A DNA stretch of 64,000 nt from Hyphomicrobiales bacterium (GTDB lineage Bacteria > Pseudomonadota > Alphaproteobacteria > Rhizobiales > Beijerinckiaceae). The notes under the pieces were generated by a model. It searched no databases. It worked only from the letters and a program-made list of their open reading frames with translations, and had not been told where the DNA came from. Position 1 is the first letter of the stretch. Each line of letters begins with the position of its first letter. The stretch covers positions 868,001 through 932,000 of the forward strand of contig JAFLCX010000001.1 of the NCBI GenBank assembly GCA_017302635.1, given 5' to 3'. Shown here piece after piece: positions 7,633 to 15,896 of this stretch. The translations under genes and the position numbers were made by a program.

Positions 7633-9419
7633 CGGCTCGGGGGCAGAGCCGGCAGCGCAACAGTGAAGCGTGCACCGCCACTGGAGCCGCCTTTGCCGGG
7701 GCGGTTGCTGGCGCGGATCGTGCCGCCATGTGCCTCGATGATCTGGCGGGAGATGGCGAGCCCGAGACCGGAATGCTGCCCGAAGCCTTGATCCGGCCGA
7801 TCGGTGTAAAAACGCTCGAAAACCCGCTCAAGCGCGTGCTCGGGAATACCGGGCCCCTCATCCTCGACGCTCGTCTCGATCATCGCTCCGCGCCGGCGGC
7901 ACTGGATGGTGACGGTCGAACCCGGCGGCGAGAACGAAAGCGCGTTCTCGATCAGGTTGTCGAAAACCTGAACAAGTCGGCTGTCGTGCCCGCTGACGAT
8001 AAGTCCGCGCGACGGCTTCGCGTCCGGCACCACCTCGAGCACCACACGCGCTTCGCCCGATGCCCCGACCTCCTCGCGCATGCCGACAATAGTGTGCAGG
8101 AGCTTCGGCAGATCGACGGGGACAGCCTCGCCGCGCTGCAACTCAGCATCGAGACGCGAGGCTCCGGAAATATCCGTGATCAGCCGATCTAAGCGCTTCA
8201 CATCGTGCAGTATGACTTCGAGCAGGCGGGCGCGACTTTCCGGATTCTTCGCAAGCGGCAGTGTTTCAACCGCACTGCGCAGCGAGGTGAGTGGATTTTT
8301 CAATTCATGGCTGACATCGGCGGCAAAGCGCTCGATCGCATCGATGCGGCTGTAGAGCGTGCTGGTCATTTCGCGCAGGGACAGCGAAAGCTGACCGATT
8401 TCATCGGAGCGGTCTGAAAAATCCGGAATTTCGTGCCGGGCGCGGATGCCGCGTCGCACGCGATCAGCGGCATCGGAGAGGCGACGCATCGGCTCGGCGA
8501 TCGTCCCGGCGAGGAGCACCGACAGGAGCAGCATCACGACCGCCGAGATCATGAACACGAGCACGAAGTCCCAGCGCTCCTCAGCGATGATGCGGTCAAT
8601 ATCGCCTTCCTGCGTCGACATCAGCAATGCGCCGCGCACCTGCCCACCGCGCTGGATGGGCGACGCTGCGTAGACAATCGTCTGCCCTTCGGTCGAAACC
8701 CGGACAGCTGCGGTCGGGCGCCCCTGAAGTGCGCGCTGGACCTCCTGGAACTGGCGCGGCCCAGGCCCCTCATCGGGCGGCACGAGATCGATGCGGCCAA
8801 ACCGCTGCTTCACCGCATTCCAGCTGCGCGAAAACAGGGTCTGCTCTTCGGCACTGGCGGGCGGCGGCGTATCGCCGATCGTCCCGGGTGTGTAGAATGC
8901 GCGCGTATCCAGCAGCAGGAAGCCGTCCGTATCGAAAATCCGGGCGCGTGTGCGGGTGGGGGCGACCAGCCGTTTGAGAATGGGGGCAGCCCGCGCGGGG
9001 TTGATAGAGAACTCGAACCAAGGAGCGCGTTGCTCTTCGCGGCTCTGATTCTCGAGCAACTGCTGCTGGAGGAGCTTGTCGGGATCAAGCTCAAGCGGAT
9101 CGGCCTCGACCGGCAATGCCCCGGCAATGGCTCCGGCGATCAGTTCGGCCTGAAGCGAGAGCGACTGGCTGCGGGCATCAATGACGCCAAGGCGCGTCTG
9201 GTTGAGCCACAGAAAGCCGACGAACAGGGCAACCAGCCCCGCAAGATTCAGGAACGCGATGCGCCGCGTCAGGCTCGATGAAAAGCGCCGAATGATGACA
9301 AGGCGGGCACGAAAGACCGCCCGACGGACCACGCCGCGCAGACGCGCGGAAACCGGCGGAGCTTCAGGTGCCGCCGGTTCATCGGGTCGCGATTGCGGGG
9401 GCTGCCGGTCGAGCATCAT
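7629..9419 (-). CDS. chvG: sensor histidine kinase ChvG
   Basis: Membrane sensor kinase of the ChvG/ExoS/BvrS family, which controls acid tolerance, envelope and exopolysaccharide genes in rhizobia and related pathogens. The 596 residues comprise a cytosolic tail, a first membrane helix (about 55-73), a periplasmic sensor domain of some 210 residues, a second helix (284-305), HAMP, and a HisKA with phospho-His 371 in FAADVSHELKNPL. The HATPase domain contains DEGPGIPEHALERVFERF and GLGLAIS, so it looks fully active. The periplasmic repressor partner known from rhizobia, ExoR, is not encoded here. It is followed by hprK with a 4-nt overlap. Confidence 0.95.
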   Translation of the reverse strand: MMLDRQPPQSRPDEPAAPEAPPVSARLRGVVRRAVFRARLVIIRRFSSSLTRRIAFLNLAGLVALFVGFLWLNQTRLGVIDARSQSLSLQAELIAGAIAGALPVEADPLELDPDKLLQQQLLENQSREEQRAPWFEFSINPARAAPILKRLVAPTRTRARIFDTDGFLLLDTRAFYTPGTIGDTPPPASAEEQTLFSRSWNAVKQRFGRIDLVPPDEGPGPRQFQEVQRALQGRPTAAVRVSTEGQTIVYAASPIQRGGQVRGALLMSTQEGDIDRIIAEERWDFVLVFMISAVVMLLLSVLLAGTIAEPMRRLSDAADRVRRGIRARHEIPDFSDRSDEIGQLSLSLREMTSTLYSRIDAIERFAADVSHELKNPLTSLRSAVETLPLAKNPESRARLLEVILHDVKRLDRLITDISGASRLDAELQRGEAVPVDLPKLLHTIVGMREEVGASGEARVVLEVVPDAKPSRGLIVSGHDSRLVQVFDNLIENALSFSPPGSTVTIQCRRRGAMIETSVEDEGPGIPEHALERVFERFYTDRPDQGFGQHSGLGLAISRQIIEAHGGTIRASNRPGKGGSSGGARFTVALPALPPSR

Positions 9420-9461
9420 CCTCTCACGAAACGCAGCTGGTATCGCGCGTGCGCCCGCTTC

Positions 9462-10160
9462 TTACATTTCCTTGAAGCGATAGCCCACGCCGTAGAGCGT
9501 TTCGATCATATCGAAATCATCATCGACAAGCTTGAACTTCTTGCGCAGGCGCTTGATGTGGCTGTCGATGGTGCGATCATCGACATAGACTTGGTCATCA
9601 TAGGCCGCATCCATCAGCGCATTGCGGCTTCTGACCACGCCGGGGCGCTGCGCGAGGCATTGAAGGATCAGGAATTCGGTGACGGTGAGGGTTACGGGCT
9701 CGCCTTTCCACGTGCAGGCGTGGCGCTCGGGGTCCATGCGCAACTGGCCGCGTTCAAGCGCCTTGGCATCGGCCTCTTTCGAAACGGGAAGATCCTTCGC
9801 GCCGGCGCGCCGCAGGATGGCCTTCACACGCTCGACCAGCAGACGTTGCGAAAACGGCTTACGAATGAAATCATCCGCACCCATCTTCAGGCCGAAAAGC
9901 TCATCGATCTCGTCGTCCTTCGAGGTGAGAAAAATCACCGGCAGGTCGGATTTCTGGCGCAGACGGCGCAGAAGCTCCATCCCGTCCATGCGCGGCATCT
10001 TGATATCGAAAATCGCGAGATCCGGCGGGTTCTGCTTCAGTCCGTCAATGGCGGTCGCGCCATCGGTGTAGGTCTGGATGCGGAAGCCCTCGTTCTCAAG
10101 AGCGATCGAGACCGAGGTGAGGATGTTGCGGTCGTCATCGACCAGCGCAATCGTCGGCAT
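9462..10160 (-). CDS. chvI: response regulator ChvI
   Basis: OmpR/PhoB-class response regulator paired with ChvG, 232 residues. The receiver domain shows IALVDDDRN (acidic pair), [13 protein letters not shown] with phospho-Asp 52, VIFLTSKDD and a conserved Lys in FIRKPFS. The C-terminal winged helix ends in [16 protein letters not shown] and YGVGYRF, typical of the family. I chose the ATG giving [10 protein letters not shown] because AAGGA sits 5-6 nt upstream; the open frame continues 17 codons further without homology. It heads the minus-strand run chvI-chvG-hprK and is divergent from the flavoprotein gene. Confidence 0.95.
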   Translation of the reverse strand: MPTIALVDDDRNILTSVSIALENEGFRIQTYTDGATAIDGLKQNPPDLAIFDIKMPRMDGMELLRRLRQKSDLPVIFLTSKDDEIDELFGLKMGADDFIRKPFSQRLLVERVKAILRRAGAKDLPVSKEADAKALERGQLRMDPERHACTWKGEPVTLTVTEFLILQCLAQRPGVVRSRNALMDAAYDDQVYVDDRTIDSHIKRLRKKFKLVDDDFDMIETLYGVGYRFKEM

Positions 10161-10287
10161 GGCATTCCTTGCTTGCAATTTGCGCCGTCCGACCGGGCGA
10201 CGCGTCAACATGAATAGGTCAGATGGGGAGTGATTGCACCAAATTCCAGAGTAAAATCAGTTCAAATTGTGGCGAAGCGAAATTTCG

Positions 10288-10307
10288 ACCCGGATTTTCC
10301 GGGTTTG
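10288..10307 (+). repeat. small hairpin in the chvI / HugZ-like divergent gap
   Basis: ACCCGG and CCGGGT flank the loop ATTTT and are followed by TTTG. It lies about 60 bp before the plus-strand flavoprotein start. It may affect the leader of that gene or attenuate it, but the 6-bp stem is too short to be confident. Confidence 0.25.
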
Positions 10308-10368
10308 CAGAGACGGCCTGACGCCCTATCTGTACCAGCAACCCCCTGATCCCGGAGACGAAAAAGCA

Positions 10369-11184
10369 ATGGCTGAGGCCGAAAGCAACACCGAGCCGAA
10401 CGCCGAACCTCGCGATCCGCGCCAGCCCGCCGATTTCGACCCCATTGCGCTCGGGCGTCATCTTTTGCGTGCCATCCGGGTCGGCGCACTTGGCACGCTC
10501 GATCGCGAAACCGGCTTTCCGATCACGACTCTGGTGTCGGTCGCAACTGATTTGGATGGCGCGCCGGTCATCCTCGTTTCGGGCCTCTCGCATCATACCA
10601 AGAACCTCTTCGCTGATCCGCGTTGCTCGGTGCTTCTGAGCGAGGGCGGGCGCGGCGATCCGCTGGCGCATCCGCGCCTGACGCTGACGGCAAGGGCGGA
10701 GAAAATTCAGGACAACACTATCCGCCGCCGCTTTCTCGCCCGCCACCCCAAGGCGAAGCTTTACGTCGATTTTCCTGATTTCGCCTTCTATCGCCTCGTG
10801 CCGCACCGCATGCAGCTCAATGGCGGTTTTGCGCGGGCCTTTGACGGCGACGGGGCCTTGATCCTCTCCGACATCGGTGACCGCGCCGCGTTCGCCGCAC
10901 TCGAGGACAGTGCCGTGGCCCATCTCAACGACGATCACGCCGAGGCTCTCGCGCTCTATGCCCGAGTCCTATGCAAAATGGGCGGCGGAAACTGGCGCGC
11001 CACGGGGCTAGACCCCGATGGGCTTGACCTTGCGCTGGGCGAGCGGGCCGCGCGGATCAGTTTCACGCCGCCTCTCAGGGATGCCCGCTCCTTGCGTCTC
11101 GGCCTGAAACAATTGGCTGATCTGGCGCGCAACGCAGAAGCCGAAGTCAGCAAAAGAGCCGGCGACGTCAACATCACTGAATAA
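10369..11184 (+). CDS. HugZ-type / pyridoxamine 5'-phosphate oxidase-fold protein with DUF2470
   Basis: A 271-residue cytosolic protein. The N-terminal half (about 25-170) has the split-barrel flavin-binding fold of PNPOx-like proteins: GALGTLDRETGFPITTLVSV, then SGLSHHTKNLFADPRCSVLL. The C-terminal half starts with VAHLNDDHAEAL, the DUF2470 signature found in HugZ-type heme utilisation proteins. This points to heme or flavin binding, but I cannot name the substrate. The ATG at MAEAESN has GGAGA upstream; 34 upstream codons are open but not conserved. It is transcribed away from chvI and towards pckA. Confidence 0.8.
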   Translation: MAEAESNTEPNAEPRDPRQPADFDPIALGRHLLRAIRVGALGTLDRETGFPITTLVSVATDLDGAPVILVSGLSHHTKNLFADPRCSVLLSEGGRGDPLAHPRLTLTARAEKIQDNTIRRRFLARHPKAKLYVDFPDFAFYRLVPHRMQLNGGFARAFDGDGALILSDIGDRAAFAALEDSAVAHLNDDHAEALALYARVLCKMGGGNWRATGLDPDGLDLALGERAARISFTPPLRDARSLRLGLKQLADLARNAEAEVSKRAGDVNITE

Positions 11185-11197
11185 AACTACTTTTTTT

Positions 11198-11216
11198 GTA
11201 GCAATGCTACTTTATT
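11198..11216 (+). terminator. weak hairpin after the HugZ-like gene
   Basis: GTAGC and GCTAC around a 3-nt loop, followed by TTTATT, begin 13 bp after the stop codon. The stem is only 5 bp, so it is at best a weak intrinsic terminator. Confidence 0.35.
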
Positions 11217-11226
11217 CCATCCATGC

Positions 11227-11247
11227 AATTGCTGCATGTCAGCAATT
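11227..11247. promoter_or_regulatory. inverted repeat upstream of pckA (1)
   Basis: A perfect 8-bp inverted repeat, AATTGCTG-N5-CAGCAATT, about 130 bp before pckA. The size and symmetry suit an operator for a dimeric repressor. I do not recognise the regulator. Confidence 0.4.
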
Positions 11248-11265
11248 CACATGACGAATGTTCAC

Positions 11266-11286
11266 GCTGTTTGTTACCGAAACAGC
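11266..11286. promoter_or_regulatory. inverted repeat upstream of pckA (2)
   Basis: A perfect 7-bp inverted repeat, GCTGTTT-N7-AAACAGC, about 90 bp before pckA and unrelated in sequence to the repeat just upstream. It is a second candidate operator or leader hairpin. Confidence 0.4.
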
Positions 11287-11374
11287 GAGGCAGACATTGC
11301 CTAAATTGCGTTTCCGGCTTAATCGGGCCGCCAAATTGTGCTGGCAAACCAGCCTTTGAGGAAGGACCCCCATC

Positions 11375-12985
11375 ATGAATGCGCATGGCCGTTTCAACGA
11401 GAAGGTTGGCCCGAACAGTTTTGGCTTCAGCGAGCCCGGCCGTTTCTTCCTCAATCTTGAAGCGCCGCAGCTCTATGAGGAGGCTCTGGCGCGCCGCGAG
11501 GCTCGGGTCACCGCCGGCGGTGCCCTGCTCGCCGATACCGGCCAGCATACGGGCCGCTCGCCGAAGGACAAATTCGTCGTGCGCGATGCCATGACCGAGA
11601 ACACGGTTTGGTGGGACAACAATGGCGCGATGAGCCCGGCCCATTTCGCGACCCTGCTCGCCGATTTCAAGGCGCATGCGAAGGGCAAGGATCTTTTCGC
11701 GCAAGACCTTTATGGCGGCGCTGATCCGGCCAACCGCGTCAAAGTCCGCGTCTACACCGAATTCGCCTGGCATTCCCTGTTCATCCGCAACCTGCTGATC
11801 CGCCCGGAGGCGCATGAACTGGCGAGCTTCCTGCCGGAGATGACGATTGTCGATCTGCCATCCTTCAAGGCTGATCCGGCTCGACATGGTTGCCGCACTG
11901 AAACCGTGATCGCGGTGGATTTTGTCTCGAAAACCGTGCTGATCGGTGGCACCTCCTATGCGGGTGAGATGAAGAAATCAGTCTTCACCTACCTCAACTA
12001 TGCGCTCCCCGATGCGGGCGTGATGCCGATGCATTGCTCGGCCAATGTGGGGCCTCAGGGCGACTCGGCGGTGTTTTTCGGCCTCTCCGGGACCGGCAAG
12101 ACCACCCTTTCGGCTGATCCGACCCGCACCCTGATCGGCGATGACGAGCATGGCTGGTCGAAAAGCGGTATCTTCAATTTCGAGGGTGGGTGTTACGCCA
12201 AAACCATCCGCCTCTCGGCCGAGGCCGAGCCCGAGATTTACGCCACGACCCAGCGTTTCGGCACCGTGCTCGAAAACGTGATCGTCGATCCGGTGACGCG
12301 CCAGCCCGATTTCGACGATGGCTCGAAAACTGAGAATACACGTTGCGCCTATCCGTTGCATTTCATCCCCAATGCCTCGGAAACCGGCCGCGCGGGACAC
12401 CCGAAAAACATCGTGATGCTCACCTGCGATGCGTTTGGCGTGCTGCCCCCGATCGCGAAGCTCACCCCGGCGGAAGCGATGTATCACTTCCTCTCGGGAT
12501 ACACCGCCAAGGTCGCCGGCACCGAGAAGGGCGTCACCGAGCCGGAAGCGGTGTTCTCCACCTGCTTCGGAGCGCCGTTCATGCCGCGCCATCCGGCGGA
12601 ATACGGCAACCTGCTGCGCGATCTCATCGCCAAGCACCATGTTGATTGCTGGCTGGTGAATACCGGCTGGACCGGCGGCTCATACGGCACAGGCCGTCGC
12701 ATGCCGATCCGCGTGACCCGCCGCCTGCTCGCCTCGGCGCTCGATGGCTCGCTCGCCCGCGCCGATTTTCGCCGCGACCCCTATTTCGGCTTCGCGGTGC
12801 CCTCATCGGTGCCGGGCGTCGAGCCGCATATCCTCTACCCGGTGAAAACCTGGCAGGACAAAGCCGCTTTCGCCAGCACGGCGAAGAAACTCGTCGGCAT
12901 GTTCGAGCAGAACTTCAAGCGCTTCGAGGCACATGTGGACGCCGATGTGAAAAACGCCGCCCCGAAGAACCAGATGGCAGCGTGA
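11375..12985 (+). CDS. pckA: phosphoenolpyruvate carboxykinase (ATP)
   Basis: The gluconeogenic enzyme converting oxaloacetate and ATP to phosphoenolpyruvate; 536 residues, the family length. Visible signatures are the P-loop [14 protein letters not shown], the following DDEHGW, the substrate site [10 protein letters not shown] and the metal-site stretch [14 protein letters not shown] lies upstream of the ATG. The gene sits next to chvI/chvG as in rhizobia, where that system and pckA have been linked. The leader holds two inverted repeats that could mediate control by carbon source. Confidence 0.97.
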   Translation: MNAHGRFNEKVGPNSFGFSEPGRFFLNLEAPQLYEEALARREARVTAGGALLADTGQHTGRSPKDKFVVRDAMTENTVWWDNNGAMSPAHFATLLADFKAHAKGKDLFAQDLYGGADPANRVKVRVYTEFAWHSLFIRNLLIRPEAHELASFLPEMTIVDLPSFKADPARHGCRTETVIAVDFVSKTVLIGGTSYAGEMKKSVFTYLNYALPDAGVMPMHCSANVGPQGDSAVFFGLSGTGKTTLSADPTRTLIGDDEHGWSKSGIFNFEGGCYAKTIRLSAEAEPEIYATTQRFGTVLENVIVDPVTRQPDFDDGSKTENTRCAYPLHFIPNASETGRAGHPKNIVMLTCDAFGVLPPIAKLTPAEAMYHFLSGYTAKVAGTEKGVTEPEAVFSTCFGAPFMPRHPAEYGNLLRDLIAKHHVDCWLVNTGWTGGSYGTGRRMPIRVTRRLLASALDGSLARADFRRDPYFGFAVPSSVPGVEPHILYPVKTWQDKAAFASTAKKLVGMFEQNFKRFEAHVDADVKNAAPKNQMAA

Positions 12986-13057
12986 AACATACAGGGATAG
13001 AAAAAGAACGAAACGCGGTTTCATCGACGCGCTAACAACTTCGCTTAAGATAGAAAG

Positions 13058-13133
13058 TGGCGTCCCCGCCCGGACTCGAACCGGGAACTTTATACTTAGC
13101 GGGGAGAAGCTCTTTCCTTTGAGCTACAATGCC
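13058..13133 (-). tRNA. degenerate tRNA-like sequence, likely pseudogene
   Basis: Read on the minus strand this is exactly 76 nt with class I tRNA spacing and an encoded CCA. The D arm (GCTC-AAAGGAAA-GAGC, with the GG) and the T arm (CCCGG-TTCGAGT-CCGGG) are intact. The acceptor stem (GGCATTG against CGGGGAC) pairs poorly, the anticodon stem has at least two mismatches, and the loop CCGCTAA lacks U33. Its formal anticodon would be GCU, but the 5-nt variable loop is not that of a serine tRNA. The 3' strand GCGGGGA can instead pair perfectly with TCCCCGC in the anticodon region. It is probably a decayed tRNA copy. Confidence 0.45.
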
Positions 13134-13141
13134 GCTGCTTT

Positions 13142-13176
13142 GGGCCGGATGTTGCAAGCATCCGGCCCTTCTTATT
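13142..13176 (+). terminator. strong intrinsic terminator, probably of pckA
   Basis: A perfect 10-bp stem, GGGCCGGATG / CATCCGGCCC, with a 7-nt loop, then TTCTTATT. It is oriented to stop plus-strand transcription; the nearest plus gene is pckA, whose stop is about 155 bp upstream. The pckA 3' UTR would then run antisense through the tRNA-like sequence. Confidence 0.7.
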
Positions 13177-13277
13177 CGATCATCCCGCAGGGATTCCGCA
13201 GCAAAAACAACGTCACCAAGCTCGTTGTGCACGTATTTCACATGATGCACACAGCTTTTCAGCTATTTGTTGTTGTT

Positions 13278-14354
13278 TCACCCCCGCTCCAGCAGTTTTC
13301 CCATCACCCGTGCGGTGTAATCCACCATCGGCACGATGCGCGCGTAATTGAGCCGTTTCGGCCCGATGATGCCGAGAACGCCGACGATTTTCTGGTTCTG
13401 ATCGCGAAAGGGGGCCGCCACCAGCGAGGAGCCGGAGAGCGAGAACAGCTTGTTCTCCGAGCCGATGAAGATGCGCACGCCATCTCCGTCTTCCGCCCGC
13501 GAGAGGAGATCGATCACATCCTTGCCGCGCTCGAGGTCTTCGAACAAAAGGCGGATGCGCTCGAGATCGGTCGCAGCAGCGGCGTCTTCGAGCAGGTTCG
13601 CTTGCCCGCGCACGATCAGGCGCGTTTCGCCCTCGGAGCCGGAAAGGCTCGCGAGGCCGCTTTCGACGAGACGTGCGGAGAGCGCGTTCATTTCGGCCTC
13701 CATCGCTTGCCGATCGCGTTCGATTTCGGCGCGCAATTCGCCGATCGTGCGGCCAGCGAGGCGATGGTTGAGGTAGTTCGAAGCCTCGGCAAGCGCCGAT
13801 GCGGGCAGCCCCGGCGGCAACGCGAGAATGCGGTTTTCCACAGAGCCGTCGTCCGAAACCAGCACCACCAGCGCCTGTGTGGCATCAAGCCGCACAAACT
13901 CGATATGCCGCAGCTTCTTGTTCGTTTTCGAGGTGACAACCACGCCCGCACCGCGGCTGACGCCGGAAAGCAGGCTCGTGGCGTCGGCCAAAGCATCCTC
14001 GAAGCTGCGGCCGGAGCCGCCCGCGCGGATCTGCGCCTCGATCCGCGCGCGATCCTCGGCCGAAACATCCCCGATTTCGAGGATGGAATCGACAAAGAGC
14101 CGCAGGCCCAACTCGGTCGGCAAGCGCCCGGCGCTGACATGCGGCGCATAAATCAGGCCAATATCCTCAAGGTCTTGCATCACGTTCCGCACAGTGGCGG
14201 CGGACAGCGAAACCGGCAGCACTTTCGAGATATTCCGTGAACCCACAGGCTCGCCGCTATCGAGGTATCCTTCCACGATGCGGCGGAAAATATCGCGCGA
14301 GCGCAGGTCAAGCTCTGCATAGCCACTGGTGGAAAGAGGGGTTTTCAGGGTCAT
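13278..14354 (-). CDS. hrcA: heat-inducible transcription repressor HrcA
   Basis: HrcA binds CIRCE operators and represses chaperonin genes. The 358 residues start with the winged-helix part (SRDIFRRIVEGYLDSGEPVGSR, split here as RIVEGYLDSGEPVGSR), then LSAATVRNVMQDLEDIGLI and PHVSAGRLPTELGLR, all highly characteristic. The C-terminal half is the dimerisation and GroEL-sensing region. The gene is divergent from rph, as in many alphaproteobacteria, while grpE lies 9 kb away. I see no CIRCE inverted repeat (TTAGCACTC-N9-GAGTGCTAA) in this window, so the targets lie elsewhere. Confidence 0.95.
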   Translation of the reverse strand: MTLKTPLSTSGYAELDLRSRDIFRRIVEGYLDSGEPVGSRNISKVLPVSLSAATVRNVMQDLEDIGLIYAPHVSAGRLPTELGLRLFVDSILEIGDVSAEDRARIEAQIRAGGSGRSFEDALADATSLLSGVSRGAGVVVTSKTNKKLRHIEFVRLDATQALVVLVSDDGSVENRILALPPGLPASALAEASNYLNHRLAGRTIGELRAEIERDRQAMEAEMNALSARLVESGLASLSGSEGETRLIVRGQANLLEDAAAATDLERIRLLFEDLERGKDVIDLLSRAEDGDGVRIFIGSENKLFSLSGSSLVAAPFRDQNQKIVGVLGIIGPKRLNYARIVPMVDYTARVMGKLLERG

Positions 14355-14453
14355 CGGGATCAGGATACCGGCTCACGACAAGGGAATCGGGAACAGATTA
14401 ATTCACTCCGACCATTCTTCCAAAGTCGCGCGCGATGTTGCGCCGCAACACAC

Positions 14454-14482
14454 TTGAGAAGCCGCGCGGAAGAGCGTATGAG
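14454..14482 (+). promoter_or_regulatory. candidate sigma-70 promoter of rph
   Basis: TTGAGA, a 17-nt spacer and TATGAG lie about 50 bp upstream of the rph start on the plus strand. Both hexamers are near the housekeeping consensus and the spacing is ideal. Confidence 0.45.
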
Positions 14483-14529
14483 GCGCGCCACTTTCCCCGC
14501 CTTGTCGAAAAATGAAACCCGGAGCCTCC

Positions 14530-15246
14530 ATGCGCCCGTCCAAACGTGCCGCCGATGAAATGCGTGCTGTCAGCCTCGAACGAGGCGTCGCGCGCTATGC
14601 GGAGGGCTCCTGCCTTGTCAAATTCGGCAACACGCATGTGCTCTGCACCGCGTCGCTGGAGGAGAAGGGTCCTTCCTGGTTGCGCGGAACGGGCAAGGGT
14701 TGGGTCACAGCCGAATACGCGATGCTGCCGCGCGCCACGCTGGAGCGCACCCGGCGCGAGGTTACCCAGGGCAAGCCCTCCGGTCGCACGCAGGAGATCC
14801 AGCGTCTGATCGGGCGATCGTTGCGCGCGGTGGTGGACCTCGCCGCTCTGGGTGAAAAGCAGATCGTGCTGGATTGCGATGTGTTGCAGGCCGATGGCGG
14901 CACGCGCACGGCTTCTGTCACAGGGTCATGGGTCGCACTTCATGAATGTTTCCGCTGGATGATGGCGCGCAACATGCTCAGCTCGATGCCGCTGCGCGAT
15001 CACGTCGCGGCGATCTCGTGCGGCATCTATCGCGGCAATCCGGTGCTGGACCTCGACTATGTCGAGGATTCCGCAGCCGGTACGGATGCGAATTTCGTGC
15101 TGACCGGCACCGGTGGCATCGTCGAGATCCAGGGCACCGCCGAGCAGACCCCGTTTTCCGAGGCCGATTTCGCCGCCCTTCTGGGTCTCGCGAAAAAGGG
15201 CATCGGCGAGTTGGTGGCTCTCCAGAAAGCGGCGATTTCCGGATGA
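14530..15246 (+). CDS. rph: ribonuclease PH
   Basis: Phosphorolytic 3'-5' exoribonuclease that trims tRNA precursors; 238 residues, standard length. The protein opens [12 protein letters not shown] and contains [39 protein letters not shown] and [15 protein letters not shown], all diagnostic of RNase PH. The second in-frame ATG is chosen because GGAG sits 5 nt upstream; the earlier one adds six unconserved residues. The stop overlaps the rdgB start (ATGA), so rph-rdgB-hemW read as one coupled operon. Confidence 0.97.
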   Translation: MRPSKRAADEMRAVSLERGVARYAEGSCLVKFGNTHVLCTASLEEKGPSWLRGTGKGWVTAEYAMLPRATLERTRREVTQGKPSGRTQEIQRLIGRSLRAVVDLAALGEKQIVLDCDVLQADGGTRTASVTGSWVALHECFRWMMARNMLSSMPLRDHVAAISCGIYRGNPVLDLDYVEDSAAGTDANFVLTGTGGIVEIQGTAEQTPFSEADFAALLGLAKKGIGELVALQKAAISG

Positions 15247-15896
15247 GCCCGCGGCCTCTTGCCGGAAAAGTGGTGATTGCCACGCACAACGCGGGCAAGC
15301 TCGCCGAAATGCGTGACTTGCTGGAGCCTTACGGCCTCCAGCTCGTCTCGGCTGCCGAACTCGGCCTGCCGGAACCCGCCGAGGATGGCATGATGTTCGC
15401 CGAGAACGCCGCCATCAAGGCGATGGCCGCCGCGAAGGCTTCCGGCCTGCCGGCGATTGCCGATGATTCAGGCCTTGCGGTTGATGCGCTGGATGGCGCA
15501 CCGGGCCTCTTCACCGCCGATTGGGCCGGGCATCCTCGTGACTGGATGCATGCCATGACGCGCGTGAAGCACGAGCTTGCAATCCGTGATATCGAGATGG
15601 CGGGCACCAAAGCGCATTTCGTCTCGGCGCTGGTGGTGGCCTGGCCGGATGGCCAAACCTTGCTCGCCGAAGGCCGCTGCCATGGATCGCTCACCTGGCC
15701 GCCGCGCGGCGAGGCCGGTTTCGGGTATGACCCCGTCTTTGTGCCGGAAGGGGAAACCCGGACATTTTCGGAACTGTCGCGCGAGGAAAAACACGGAATC
15801 TGCGAGGAGAACGGCCGTCTTTCGGGCCTCTCGCACCGCGCAAAAGCTTTCATCCGGCTGATCGAGAAGGCCGGACTGAAAAAGGGGGATGCATGA
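15243..15896 (+). CDS. rdgB: RdgB/HAM1 non-canonical purine NTP pyrophosphatase
   Basis: House-cleaning enzyme that hydrolyses dITP, XTP and related purine triphosphates; 217 residues. The signature [10 protein letters not shown] near the N-terminus, [21 protein letters not shown] and the C-terminal stretch [12 protein letters not shown] with LSHRAKA match the family throughout. The ATG overlaps the rph stop by 3 nt, and its own stop overlaps the hemW start by 4 nt. Confidence 0.96.
   Translation: MSPRPLAGKVVIATHNAGKLAEMRDLLEPYGLQLVSAAELGLPEPAEDGMMFAENAAIKAMAAAKASGLPAIADDSGLAVDALDGAPGLFTADWAGHPRDWMHAMTRVKHELAIRDIEMAGTKAHFVSALVVAWPDGQTLLAEGRCHGSLTWPPRGEAGFGYDPVFVPEGETRTFSELSREEKHGICEENGRLSGLSHRAKAFIRLIEKAGLKKGDA

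Noticed and set aside
13031..13048. GCTAACAACTTCGCTTAA, which would encode ANNFA-stop and resembles a tmRNA tag, next to the tRNA-like sequence (permuted ssrA?)
   Set aside because: The tag-like text is on the plus strand while the tRNA-like arms are on the minus strand, the tag is too short, and no matching acceptor 5' strand or pseudoknots are evident. Chance similarity.
14355..14529. CIRCE operator in the hrcA-rph gap
   Set aside because: I looked for TTAGCACTC-N9-GAGTGCTAA and found no match, even with several mismatches.
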